A stretch of DNA of 32,787 bases from an uncultured Desulfomonile sp. (GTDB taxonomy: Bacteria > Desulfobacterota > Desulfomonilia > Desulfomonilales > Desulfomonilaceae): the NCBI GenBank assembly GCA_903952205.1, contig CAJBEZ010000113.1, positions 1 to 32,787 on the forward strand, written 5' to 3'. Position numbers and translations under genes: made by a program. Every line of letters starts with the position of its first letter. Position 1 is the first letter of the stretch. Positions 1 to 7,983 of this stretch are shown one piece after another. The notes below the pieces were generated by a model. The model saw only the letters and a program-made list of their open reading frames with translations. It ran no database searches and was not told the origin of the DNA.

Positions 1-274
1 ATGTCAAACTGGTCTGGGGAAAAACATTTCAGGTGAAGGCACTATGGGAATGGGAAGGGCTTTCCAGTATGCTGGGGCAAAAAGTGTGTTGATGAGCCTG
101 TGGTCTGTCGAAGAGAGTTCTTCTGTGGATCTTGTGGAGGGTTTCTTCAGGAACATCAAGGAAGGCAAGAATAAGCTCGAAGCCTTAAAACTCGCACGGG
201 ATGAAATACGCAAACAGGGCTATGATCACCCCTTCTTTTGGGCCTCGTTTATTCTGGTGGGTGAGGTGAATTAG
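1..274 (+). CDS. CHAT-domain peptidase, C-terminal fragment (5' end outside window)
   Basis: The open frame runs in from the window edge (codons from position 2) and ends at TAA 272-274. Its first visible residues are CQTGLGKN, which matches the segment around the catalytic cysteine of CHAT (caspase-HetF-associated with TPRs) domains. It is followed by GMGRAFQYAGAKSV and LWSVEESSS, the usual C-terminal CHAT strands and helices, and a closing HPFFWASFILVG. CHAT proteins are caspase-like cysteine peptidases, often fused to TPR repeats and used in signalling or defence. The catalytic His and any N-terminal repeats lie upstream of the window, so architecture and target cannot be judged. The ATG at 44 is internal, not the start. 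Confidence 0.8.
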   Translation, partial: CQTGLGKNISGEGTMGMGRAFQYAGAKSVLMSLWSVEESSSVDLVEGFFRNIKEGKNKLEALKLARDEIRKQGYDHPFFWASFILVGEVN

Positions 275-354
275 TTCAACAAAAGAAGGCATGCTGAATC
301 ACGCCATAACGCCTTAATGGAAAACCTCAGGAAAGGTCTAATTCAGGGAGTTTT

Positions 355-642
355 ATGATGTCTTGGCGTGTTTATTTGCTCCGTTGCTCTGACGGGTCGC
401 TATACTGCGGAACGACAACGGACGTCGACCGCCGGTTACACAAGCATAACCTGGGTGTGGGATCTCGCTACACTCGGTCAAAACTTCCTGTCAGTCTGTT
501 TTGGTCATCCGGCGAATTGAGTAAGCCGGAAGCATTCAAGGAAGAATACCGAATCAAGCGCTTGAGCAAGGTCGTAAAAGAGGAGATTATCGGCGCTGGC
601 GGGAATGAGACAAAAAGCCCTGGCGAAGAATGCCAAGGCTGA
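355..642 (+). CDS. GIY-YIG nuclease superfamily protein (UPF0213/YhbQ type)
   Basis: This 95-aa protein begins at the tandem ATGs 355/358, behind a GGGAG ribosome site. The N-terminal half carries VYLLRC and LYCG about ten residues apart, the degenerate GIY and YIG strands, followed by the TTDVDRRLHKHN helix with its conserved Arg and by GSRYTRSKLPV. This is the single-domain YhbQ/UPF0213 pattern, and 95 aa is the normal length. Such proteins are presumed small nucleases or DNA-binding proteins; some members cleave branched DNA, but most are uncharacterised. It stands alone, about 80 bp after the CHAT gene. Confidence 0.85.
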   Translation: MMSWRVYLLRCSDGSLYCGTTTDVDRRLHKHNLGVGSRYTRSKLPVSLFWSSGELSKPEAFKEEYRIKRLSKVVKEEIIGAGGNETKSPGEECQG

Positions 643-1124
643 TGCGAAAAATATCTTCCAAGATAGAAAATTTGCACAACATTACTGAAACAGTGAATTG
701 TGATCTCTGGGAATTATTCTTTACGCGACGTGCTCGACAGGCGTGAACAGATCCGGCTGAGAGATTTTAGCGTAGACTTTGACCATGTGAGAGTAATTCT
801 CACAATATTTCGAAGAATCTTTGCGGCTATTACACGGGCAAGATTCCATGTAATGGATGCAAAACTCACTCATGCATTTCCTGATTATGCTTTTCTCAAC
901 TAAAGTTAAGCTGGTGAGGTCAGCATTCTGAGGTAATCGTTTCATCATGACTCCATATTTTTTTGGACTGTTTGCTTCATTCCAGGGTGATATTCACAAT
1001 TGACGTTCCCGAACATCGAGAAGTCCCTACCACAATTTGACTCGCAAGCGAATAAAAACTTTTTCTCTAAATCTGTAATTGTCCGTTCGTATTTTTCTCA
1101 GAACTAGAAGAAGGAGGTTCCACT
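643..1124. other. Intergenic stretch without a supportable gene
   Basis: About 480 bp with only short open frames on both strands that overlap each other: 67 aa forward at 700-903 and 75 aa reverse at 721-948. The reverse frame has a GGAG four to seven bases before tandem ATGs and four cysteines, so a small protein is not excluded, but I recognise neither. The last part (about 1070-1124) must hold the leader of the next gene, with an AAGGAGG ribosome site at 1111-1117. Confidence 0.4.
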
Positions 1125-1679
1125 TTGGTAGTCAAGCAGAAACGACGCGGCCCAACATGGTCAGACGTAAAGAGTAAGGTAGTCAATTTGGACCAAAAGC
1201 AGCTCGTTCAAATTGTTGGGGAACTTTATCGCCTGTCAAAAGAGAATGAGGAGTTTCTTAACGTTCGCTTTGGGGTCTTGGATGATCCGTTGGCCTCATT
1301 CAAGAAATCCATCGAGGATGCTCTGTGTCCGGACGTCCTAGGCGACAAGCCGATTCAGATTTCAAAAGCCAAAGCATCTATTCGGCGTTATTCCAAGGCA
1401 TCAGGAGACTTGACGGGAGAGGCCGAACTCAAAACCTTTTTTGTGGAATCCGGCAACCGTTACACTCTGGATTACGGTGACATGTACGAAGAGTTTTACG
1501 ACGCAGTTAACCTCATGTACAGGGAGGCCATTAACACTATACTGAGTCTTCCCCGGGAACAACGTGGAGATTTCAGGGAACGCCTCAGGATAATCATGGA
1601 GTCTGCCAAAGACATTGGATGGGGCTATTACGATGAACTTCGTGAAGACTATTACGAAGCTTTTCCCGAGGACGATTAG
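1125..1679 (+). CDS. Hypothetical protein, possibly DUF6155-like
   Basis: This 184-aa cytosolic protein has no signal peptide or membrane segment. The start is TTG 1125, chosen because a strong AAGGAGG lies seven bases upstream. The N-terminal part (KQLVQIVGELYRLSKENEEFL, residues about 25-45) resembles the helical start I associate with DUF6155-type proteins. That match is from memory and weak. The C-terminus is rich in Tyr, Asp and Glu and fully helical in appearance. No catalytic motif is visible and neighbours give no clue to function. Confidence 0.7.
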   Translation: MVVKQKRRGPTWSDVKSKVVNLDQKQLVQIVGELYRLSKENEEFLNVRFGVLDDPLASFKKSIEDALCPDVLGDKPIQISKAKASIRRYSKASGDLTGEAELKTFFVESGNRYTLDYGDMYEEFYDAVNLMYREAINTILSLPREQRGDFRERLRIIMESAKDIGWGYYDELREDYYEAFPEDD

Positions 1680-1755
1680 GCTCCTGTTCGGCTTGAGCGC
1701 ATAGGTCAATTACAGGTCCCGCAATGACGTCACTTAACTCCGCCTTTAAAGATGG

Positions 1756-2751
1756 CTAAAAGTTCAGAGTTGCGTTTGCCTCGACATACTTCTGCTCTGA
1801 CCAAACTTTGGCGCCATCCCAAGACAAGGCTGTTCCCGGCTCTGTCCATGAATGACTCCCTCGAGTCCTGATGCTCATAAAATCGCCCGCCAAACCCAAG
1901 GTGAAAAACTTCTTTAGTCGATACTCCGCAGCAAGGTTTAGATGCCAGCAAATTCCTGAGGTGTATTCGTAAGTTAATCTCGGGCCTGGTTCGCGCAGGA
2001 CATGGAAATCCAGATTATTGGCGGTTACATATCCGACGTCCCCCTGCAGTCTGAGAAAGAAATTATAATCTGCAAGGGTTCCTATTGATCTTCCCGGTTC
2101 GAACTGAGCGCACAATGCGCCGCCACCATAATAAATCTTGTAGGACTGGTTGAACTGAATTACTTCACCGGCTTCATAAATGGGCTGCTTTCCCAACTCT
2201 CGTTGCAACATATCTGTGTATGTAAATCGAAACTGTTGGGCGCGATATCCCAACAGCCATTGAACACCCGGCGCAATTGGCAAAGCAAAGCCTATACTGG
2301 TATCAATGGTCCAGTTTCTGGGCATTGCCAAGCCATCACTAAAAGTAGTCTTTTGATTTGGATTCGCAGGATCTTCCCAATCACTGTCCTGAGCCAGTAG
2401 ACCTGAATCCTTGAATAGAGTTGACGCTCCCTCGAAATTGACCTGAACGCCAGGATAGTTGTGACCCAATTTTATAACACCAAAAGTTTGCTCCCAAGGC
2501 CACTCCAATCGGCTGATAGGATCAGTGCCGCCATCACCACCTGGACTGTCAGGAAATTGGTAAGAAGTAAAGCTGTTGATATACTTTCGCAATCCTAGCG
2601 TCATGAAGCTTCCTTCCCTGTCAGGCCGGAACGAAGCCAACGGCGTTGATGTCACCGTATTACTGAAGGGCCATTGTCCGTAAGAGTCAACAACACTGAA
2701 AAAAGACAACAAGGCTATCGTGATGGCAAGCCCAACTTTATTGGACGACAT
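1756..2751 (-). CDS. Omptin-family outer-membrane aspartyl protease
   Basis: This 331-aa protein has a signal peptide (residues 1-25, ending before QWPF) and ends in Phe, as outer-membrane barrels do. It matches OmpT in order: SRLEWP (OmpT SQLDW), then DSDWEDPANP with D122 and D124 aligned to the catalytic Asp83/Asp85 pair, then NNLDFHVLREPGPRLTY with D248 and H250 aligned to Asp210/His212, and a final EANATLNF strand. Omptins are ten-stranded barrels that cut peptides, often between basic residues, at the cell surface. All four catalytic residues are present, so activity is plausible. The start has GGGAGG upstream. It follows a small membrane-protein gene by 69 bp on the same strand and may share its transcript. 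The family is best known in enterobacteria. Confidence 0.8.
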   Translation of the reverse strand: MSSNKVGLAITIALLSFFSVVDSYGQWPFSNTVTSTPLASFRPDREGSFMTLGLRKYINSFTSYQFPDSPGGDGGTDPISRLEWPWEQTFGVIKLGHNYPGVQVNFEGASTLFKDSGLLAQDSDWEDPANPNQKTTFSDGLAMPRNWTIDTSIGFALPIAPGVQWLLGYRAQQFRFTYTDMLQRELGKQPIYEAGEVIQFNQSYKIYYGGGALCAQFEPGRSIGTLADYNFFLRLQGDVGYVTANNLDFHVLREPGPRLTYEYTSGICWHLNLAAEYRLKKFFTLGLAGDFMSIRTRGSHSWTEPGTALSWDGAKVWSEQKYVEANATLNF

Positions 2752-2820
2752 GGAAGGCCTCCCGGACGAGCGTCATTGAGCGATATAATTAGGCGCCATG
2801 AATACTTGCTCCACAGGTTC

Positions 2821-3090
2821 TCAGGTTAGTTTGAAACCTTCAAGAAGTTTTTTGTTGTATGAATGAGCAGCGAGCGCTCCCCATACTACACAGATGGGAT
2901 GCGTAATTATGAGGCCGCCGAGCGTCACAAAACCAACGACACCATATATTATCAGCATTATGATCGCCCCCCATATTGTGCTGTAAAACATCCCCAGCGG
3001 TCCAAAAAGAACTGTCAAGATAATTGATATTCCAACGCTCTTGGTCGGCGTAACGATTATTTGTCTAGGAAGTTCCCTATTGTCGGCCAT
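2821..3090 (-). CDS. Small two-helix membrane protein, unknown function
   Basis: This 89-aa protein starts at ATG 3090 behind GGGAGGG. Residues about 18-40 and 42-72 are strongly hydrophobic and form two membrane segments with a Gly-Pro-Leu-Gly turn, and the tail HSYNKKLLEGF is basic. Small proteins of this kind occur widely but I cannot assign a family. It lies 69 bp upstream of the omptin gene on the same strand. Confidence 0.65.
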   Translation of the reverse strand: MADNRELPRQIIVTPTKSVGISIILTVLFGPLGMFYSTIWGAIIMLIIYGVVGFVTLGGLIITHPICVVWGALAAHSYNKKLLEGFKLT

Positions 3091-3225
3091 TCGATTTACC
3101 CTCCCACCTGAGATATCGGCTGAGGCAATAAAACTAAACTTTCAGGTTACAAATATCAAGCATCGAGTTCCTCAACAAACGATATGGAATGAACGAACTT
3201 GATAGCTACGCCTTTTGCAGATAAA

Positions 3226-3266
3226 TAAAGGAAAGGCCTCCTGTAGAGCGCATGCCTACGGAGGCC
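3226..3266 (-). terminator. Rho-independent terminator of the Cys-rich small protein gene
   Basis: A strong hairpin: GGCCTCC 3235-3241 pairs with GGAGGCC 3260-3266, and GTAG 3243-3246 with CTAC 3256-3259, with one bulged base and a nine-base loop. Read on the minus strand it is followed by a T-rich tract (TTTCCTTTATTTAT). It lies about 90 bp beyond the stop of the gene at 3356-3634. Confidence 0.75.
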
Positions 3267-3355
3267 ATCATTGTTTGAGACAATATTCTGATAATAGCTT
3301 AACTCAAAACTAGATTGGCAATCATCTGTAATATTGATTTAGCAGTTATCGCAGA

Positions 3356-3634
3356 CTAATTGCTACGTGGGAACTGTGAACCCATTGGGACTTGACTGGT
3401 TTGCCTCTGATTAAAATTAGGCCCTCCAGGGGCGCAACAGCTCGCGGCATTAACAGCAGGGGTTGTAGAGTTGAACGAGCAACAGGAAGCGTTGCCATAC
3501 CCACCTTGAGGACCTACAAATCCGCCACTGGAAAAACCACCTTGGTACCCATTACCACCGCAACAACCGCCGGCATAGGCCATGCCGCTTCCAGCAATTA
3601 ATAAAACTCCTAACATCAATACCAGTTTCTTCAT
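3356..3634 (-). CDS. Small exported Gly/Cys-rich protein with three Cys-Cys pairs
   Basis: I start it at ATG 3634, not at the longer frame's ATG 3727, because AAAGGAG lies just upstream of 3634 and a clean signal peptide follows (MKKLVLMLGVLLIAGSGMAYA). The mature part, about 70 aa, is low-complexity Gly/Ser/Asn/Gln with CC in three places (GGCCGG, ASCCSF, ASCCAPGG). Double cysteines could bind metal or cross-link in the envelope; that is inference. I do not recognise a family. It has its own terminator at 3226-3266 and appears monocistronic. Confidence 0.75.
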   Translation of the reverse strand: MKKLVLMLGVLLIAGSGMAYAGGCCGGNGYQGGFSSGGFVGPQGGYGNASCCSFNSTTPAVNAASCCAPGGPNFNQRQTSQVPMGSQFPRSN

Positions 3635-3860
3635 TATCAATTCTCCTTTAAAATTTAATTTGAAGCATCCAGTCAGACGCCCCTGCCCCCGGTTTATACC
3701 GGCACTGTTTCTTATTACCGATGACAAACGGATAACCCGCGCTAAGAATAAAAAGAATTCCAGTTAATTTCTCTCAGGTGATTACGATTGTTTATGAAAT
3801 CCTTCGGGTATAATATTGAGTCACCGTTCAACAGAAATTGGAGAATGGGCGCCTCAAAAA

Positions 3861-4361
3861 ATGAGATGGCTTGGTTATGTAACTCTAGCTCTGGTTTTTA
3901 CGATGGGATTGACTTTGCAGTCTGACGCTCAAGTTTACAAGATCCAACCTATAGGACATGTGGTCAAGAACGCCGGGAAGGTTAATCTCGAAATTTTATC
4001 TCAGTACAAAGACGCTTTACTAGGATTAAATGAGTTTTCTCATGTTCTTGTTTTCTATTGGTTCGAGCGGAACGACTCGCTGGAAAAAAGAGCCATACTG
4101 AGGGTTCATCCGCGAGGTAACAAAGAAAGCCCCATTACCTGAGTTTTTGCCACACTTTCGCCATGTCGGCCTAATCTTATCGGATTGACGGTATGCAAAA
4201 TAAAAACCATCGATGATTGTATAATCACAGTTGATGATACAGACGCCTTTGATGGCACACCCATAATTGATCTCAAGCCGTACAGACCTGGCCCTGATTG
4301 CGTTCCTGACGCATCGGTCCCGGGTTGGGCAAAACGCAATAACGAAGAGAAAAGGCATTAG
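3861..4361 (+). pseudogene. Exported TsaA/TrmO-domain protein interrupted by an in-frame TGA
   Basis: From ATG 3861 the frame encodes an apparent signal peptide (MRWLGYVTLALVFTMGLTL...), then the TsaA (UPF0066, TrmO) domain: YKIQPIGHVV, GLNEFSHVLVFYWF, LRVHPRG. A TGA at 4140-4142 stands where the family has Gly in GVFAT. Behind it the same frame continues to TAG 4359-4361 with SPCRPNLIGLT, DDTDAFDGTPIIDLKPY, the conserved second half. TrmO methylates t6A37 of tRNA in the cytosol, so an export signal is unexpected. A GGA to TGA change explains the stop most simply, and the gene is probably dead or truncated. A TTG at 3816 is an alternative upstream start. Confidence 0.7.
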
Positions 4362-4530
4362 CGCCAAACATCGGCAACTGGCCGTAACCTATATGTCTTA
4401 GTTTTAGGGCGCTTTCGGGGATGACCTTGTTGTTTTGCTTTTGCGATGTATGATTTCAACCCATTTGGACAAAAACGGTGGGCGCTATGGCACAGTTTGT
4501 TTAGGTTTTGTGGAGTTTTTGTGGAGGCCG
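4362..4530 (+). other. Leader region between TsaA remnant and PLD remnant
   Basis: About 170 bp with no gene. It ends in GGAGG (4522-4526) serving the tandem ATGs at 4531/4534. No convincing promoter was found; a TGGCAC at 4488 lacks a correctly spaced -12 element. Confidence 0.4.
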
Positions 4531-5080
4531 ATGATGACAATCAGAAAGTTATATTCCGCAATAATTTTCTCAGTTTTGTTCCTATTTCTATCCTTCCCAA
4601 TATGCTTTTCCAGTGAATTGACTCTTAATAATACGCCGGTTCAGGTCTATTTCAGTCCTTTTGGCGGATGCACGCAGGCTATTGTCAAAGAGATCGGTAA
4701 AGCGAAGAACCAAATACTGATCCAGGCTTATTCTTTCACATCAAAACCTATTGCAAAAGCTCTTTTGGATGCTCACAAACGAGGTGTTAAAGTTGAAGCG
4801 ATTGTCGATAAGAGCCTGCGCACAGCGAATTATAGCTCAGCAACCTTTCTGGCGAATTCAAGGGTCCCAACCTTCATCGATGACGCTCATGACATTGCTC
4901 ACAACAAGATATTATTGATGGCCAGCCAGTGATTACCGGATCTTTCAATTTCACAAGAGCCGCAGAGGAGATAAACGCCGAGAATGTTCTGATCATCAAA
5001 TCACATGAACTGGCGAAGCTATATGTCGCGAATGGATGAATCACAGGGAATACTCGCAGCCTTATTCGCCGAGGGGTTAA
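4531..5080 (+). pseudogene. Exported phospholipase D-like nuclease (Nuc type) with two frameshifts
   Basis: The start ATGs 4531/4534 follow GGAGG and open a signal peptide (residues about 1-28). The mature part matches single-HKD Nuc-type endonucleases: VQVYFSPFGGC, QILIQAYSFTSKPIAKAL, HKRGVKVEAIVDKS, DDAHDIAHNKI. At about 4909-4914, directly after the catalytic H-x-K, the frame breaks. The continuation DGQPVITGSFNFTRAAEE and AENVLIIKSHELAKLYV is in another frame. A second break at about 5031 is needed to reach WMNHREYSQPY and the stop 5078-5080. Each break fits a single-base change. The proteins of this family are periplasmic or secreted nucleases; this copy is unlikely to be functional unless the breaks are sequencing errors. 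Confidence 0.8.
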
Positions 5081-5090
5081 TTGATCGGCT

Positions 5091-5116
5091 AAAAAAGAAA
5101 AACCCCAGCGGGGGGG
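5091..5116 (-). terminator. Probable terminator downstream of HU gene
   Basis: Read on the minus strand, a C-run and G-run (CCCC-GCT-GGGG) form a short GC hairpin followed by TTTTTCTTTTTT. It lies about 140 bp past the HU stop codon. The three-base loop is tight, hence moderate confidence. Confidence 0.55.
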
Positions 5117-5258
5117 ATGCCAGGGCTAAGGGTCTCATCCTGTAGGGAGAGGCGCCTATGGGCGATTCAATTATCAGGAGCGTTGACACATGTCAATGCA
5201 AAGTTAAAAAATATTTATCTGACCATAGCTCCCCTCCAACTACGCAACAAAACTGGAA

Positions 5259-5531
5259 TCACTTTACTGAATCTTTCAGGGCTTTTGCTCCAGTAAACTT
5301 GGGAACCTTCTTCGCCGGGATCTTGATTTTCTTTTTGGTCTGGGGATTCAATCCTGTTCGGGCTTTTCTTGTCACGACCGAGAATTTGCCGAAACCAGGA
5401 ATGGAGATTTCTTCACCGGCGACCAACCCGTCGGAAATGGATGAAAAAACCAGATCTATGGTATCTGAAGCGAGTTTCTTGGTTATCTCGCCCTTCTCCG
5501 CAAGTTTGTCCACAAATTCAGACTTTGTCAT
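5259..5531 (-). CDS. hup: HU-family DNA-binding protein
   Basis: This 90-aa protein has the full HU/IHF fold: an N-terminal helical dimerisation part (MTKSEFVDKLAEKGEITKK), the GEEISIPGFGKFSV strand pair, the arm beginning RKARTGLNPQT with the intercalating Pro region, and the C-terminal KVPKFTGAKALKDSV helix. HU is a nucleoid protein that bends DNA. GGAGG lies upstream of ATG 5531. The preceding PNPOx-like gene stops at 5544, only 12 bp upstream, so the two are probably co-transcribed, with the hairpin at 5091-5116 as terminator. Confidence 0.95.
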   Translation of the reverse strand: MTKSEFVDKLAEKGEITKKLASDTIDLVFSSISDGLVAGEEISIPGFGKFSVVTRKARTGLNPQTKKKIKIPAKKVPKFTGAKALKDSVK

Positions 5532-5543
5532 GATCGCGCCTCC

Positions 5544-6143
5544 CTACAGATCCGCCGGATCGAAGCCCATTGCCTTAACTGCTTCCAGATCTCCGGGCCA
5601 ATTACGATTTTTAAGGTATTTCGCTATTGCCAAGCGTTCATCTGGGGACTTTTTTTGCCCGAGATCACTTTTCGCTGACATAGAGGCTGGCTCGACCTCA
5701 ATCACTTCACAGGAGCTGTAACCTGGCATTTCCTTGTTTACCAACTCATGACCGGCGCCTCTCTCATGCTTGGTTACCAGGGCATTGAGGGCAGTTACCT
5801 TTAAGGGGCCTTCCGGGACAACACTCGCCTTTCCCCGAATAATGACCGAATGATAATACTGGTGCAGATGGCAAATCCGTTTGTGGAGATCAAAACCCGC
5901 ATCAATATATGCCAACGGAATATCAATCTCAAAACAGACCTTGGGATCTCGCTGTAGGTTGTCCAGCTTCTCGCCCTTTGATGCGCAATGAAAATAGATG
6001 TTTCCCTCGTGACACACAAAATTTACCGGAGTAATATAGGGATAACCGTCGGCTCCATTCGTAGCCAATCGGCCGATCGTGGTTGAACTGAGAATCCGTT
6101 GAATATCTTGGGGGTCTGTTATTTCACATTGCTTAAGACGCAT
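5544..6143 (-). CDS. Pyridoxamine 5'-phosphate oxidase-like flavin-binding protein (NimA type)
   Basis: About 199 aa from ATG 6143, which has AAAGG upstream; a longer frame to 6224 has no ribosome site. The split-barrel FMN-binding fold is recognisable: IGRLATNGADGYPYITPVNF, NIYFHCASKGEKLDNL, KVCFEID, and HLHQYYHSVIIRGKASVV. These match NimA/pyridoxamine-phosphate-oxidase-like proteins, which bind FMN or haem and reduce small molecules; the true substrate is unknown. The C-terminus (DERLAIAKYLKNRNWPGD) is typical of the subgroup. It is probably co-transcribed with HU downstream. Confidence 0.85.
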   Translation of the reverse strand: MRLKQCEITDPQDIQRILSSTTIGRLATNGADGYPYITPVNFVCHEGNIYFHCASKGEKLDNLQRDPKVCFEIDIPLAYIDAGFDLHKRICHLHQYYHSVIIRGKASVVPEGPLKVTALNALVTKHERGAGHELVNKEMPGYSSCEVIEVEPASMSAKSDLGQKKSPDERLAIAKYLKNRNWPGDLEAVKAMGFDPADL

Positions 6144-6357
6144 TTGTGACGCTACCTTTCTTGCTGGGCCTTGATTTCGCAGGCCTGTTTCAGTGAACGC
6201 ATGGCCTTGGAATAGCGTTGCCATAGCTCATAACAAAATAAAAGGACTTTTATAAGAGGCTTGTCGTTTTTCTTGATGAGCATGTGTTCTCTATAATGCA
6301 AAACATGCAAACCTCTATCGACTTTCTGGAGACCCACTCCCTGTCAAACCTGCTCAA

Positions 6358-6756
6358 TTGCCCGATCGAGGCTGCGCTGAGAAGACACTTAGGGAACCCA
6401 TGTCGATGAGTATCTTTTGTCATGCGCATCCTCTGACTTCACTGAGGAACATTTTGAGAAAACAGAAGGTGGTTACATCTAGTAATTTGCGTCGGATGCC
6501 CAGTGGCGCAACAGTTAGAGTTTCAGGAATGCTGATTCTGGTTCACACGCCACCCACCAAGTCCGGCAAAAGAGTTATGTTCTTGACGCTGGAAGATGAA
6601 GTGGGGCTTTTTGAAGTGGTGGTCTTCTCTAAGGCTCAAGATAGTTTCGCAGGGATGATTTTGACCAGTGAGGTATTAACGATTGAAGAAAGACTGGCGT
6701 CAGGGGCCCACAGGCCTAGCTATATTCATTATCATGAAGAAGGCAAAAGGCAATGA
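6358..6756 (+). pseudogene. DnaE-type OB-fold remnant (error-prone polymerase C-terminus)
   Basis: The open frame covers 132 aa. Residues about 45-110 (SGATVRVSGMLILVHTPPT, KRVMFLTLEDEVGLFEVVVF) match the OB-fold found near the C-terminus of DNA polymerase III alpha/DnaE2 proteins. Everything upstream in those proteins (PHP, palm, fingers) is absent, and the segment before residue 30 looks unrelated. A standalone OB-fold protein is possible, but the DnaE-like linker (ILTSEVLTIEERL) and the decayed surroundings favour a gene fragment. Confidence 0.55.
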
Positions 6757-6783
6757 TTGGCCTTTGCGGAAGTTTGGTGAAGC

Positions 6784-6830
6784 TTTTGGGATATGTAATC
6801 AAAATTCCCAAACTTAGGACATATTCCAAA
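6784..6830. repeat. Imperfect inverted repeat
   Basis: TTTGGGATATGT (6785-6796) and ACATATTCCAAA (6819-6830) are complementary at 11 of 12 positions, around a 22-base spacer. The pair sits between the DnaE remnant and the decayed transposase. It could be an old IS end or a simple hairpin. Confidence 0.4.
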
Positions 6831-6991
6831 CCGTCCACTACGATTAACCCTACAACGCAACTTATTGATTTCTTGTTTGCAATTCCATCCAATGCCTGCC
6901 ATCCTACGCAACATACCATAAAAAGAGGAGGCAGGCTATGCTCCCGTGTCCACGATGTGACGAACACCTCTAACCGGTCCCAAAATTTGAC

Positions 6992-7980
6992 TTGGACAGA
7001 GACGATATTGCAGCTTTCATCCACGAACTCAGAGGCTTCCACAAACAGTTCGCCGACTGTTTTGTACTAAGCGAATCCAGGGAGCACTTCTTCAACTACA
7101 TGGCCGGCCAATTCAGCGAGCTGGAACGGAAATCCATTGAACCCATAGCACTGGCTCTGAAAGACAGCAATATCAGAGCATTGCAGCGTTTTATCAGCGA
7201 TGCCCCGTGGGACAATGACAGAATTATGCCCAAGTATGGTAGTTTGGTTAGTGATGATCTAGGCAGTCCAGATGGAGCCCTTGTCTTCGACGAAAGCTGC
7301 TTTGTCAAGAAAGGCTAAAACTCAGTCGGTGTCGCTCGCCAATACTGTGGAACAATCGGAAAAGTCGACAATTGCCAGGAAGGAGTCTTTGCCGGGTATG
7401 TGTCTGAACACGAATATGCCTTGGTCGACAAGCGACTGTTTATCCCTGAGAAGTGGTTCGGGGACGACTATGTTGAGCGACGAACAAAGTTCAATCTGCC
7501 TGCTGAAATTGGTTTCCAGTCCAAGCCCAAACTGGCGACGGAAATGCTCACTGCCCTCAGCCAAGAAGATGTCCTACCTTTCAAGTATGTGCTTGCCGAC
7601 TCTTTGTACGGAGTCAGCCCTGAGTTTATCTCAGCAGTTAAGGCACTGCCAGGCAAAACCTACTTCGTATCGGTTCCCAAAGATACCCAATGCTGGTTGA
7701 AGCGGCCGATGACCATTACCAAAGAGTGCCGCTGGGGAGGAAAGGAACGCAGGAAGAGAGTTTTGGCTGCTCCTGACACCAAGCCCTTGACCGTGGAGGA
7801 TCTCGCCAGAAACATGAACGACTAATTCTGGTATCGTCGGAAGGGACCAAGGGGCCAATCGTCTATGATTTTACCCGACGCCGGGTTATCCTGGCGGCTG
7901 CCGGGCTTCCAAAGAAAACCGTTTGGTTGTTGATCCGTCGAACGTTGGGCAACGATCCGCAATACAGCTATTTCATCAAA
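6992..7980 (+). pseudogene. IS701-like DDE transposase, decayed
   Basis: The frame beginning near 6992 encodes an N-terminal transposase part (residues such as ERKSIEPIALAL, VFDESCFVKKG) and hits TAA at 7316-7318. The same frame resumes immediately with NSVGVARQYCGTIGKV, FIPEKWFGD and LPFKYVLADSLYG, so the stop probably replaced a Lys codon. A second stop (7823-7825) and then a frame change near 7845 lead to GPIVYDFTRRRVILAAAGLP. The sequence is lost at about 7980, where the plsC-like gene ends on the other strand. The C-terminal catalytic region is missing. It resembles IS701-family transposases; the assignment is from remembered motifs. Confidence 0.75.
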
Positions 7981-7983
7981 TCT

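Noticed and set aside
700-948. Overlapping small frames on both strands (67 aa and 75 aa)
   Set aside because: No recognisable motif; the reverse one has a weak ribosome site but not enough to call a gene.
4140-4142. TGA in the TsaA gene as a second selenocysteine codon
   Set aside because: The TsaA family has Gly at this position (GVFAT), so a GGA to TGA mutation is simpler than Sec.
4488-4504. TGGCAC followed by TTGT as a sigma54 promoter for the PLD gene
   Set aside because: Spacing between the elements is two bases too short and the downstream gene is broken.
5158-5721. 187-aa forward open frame
   Set aside because: It is the antisense shadow of the HU and PNPOx-like genes, which have clear families.
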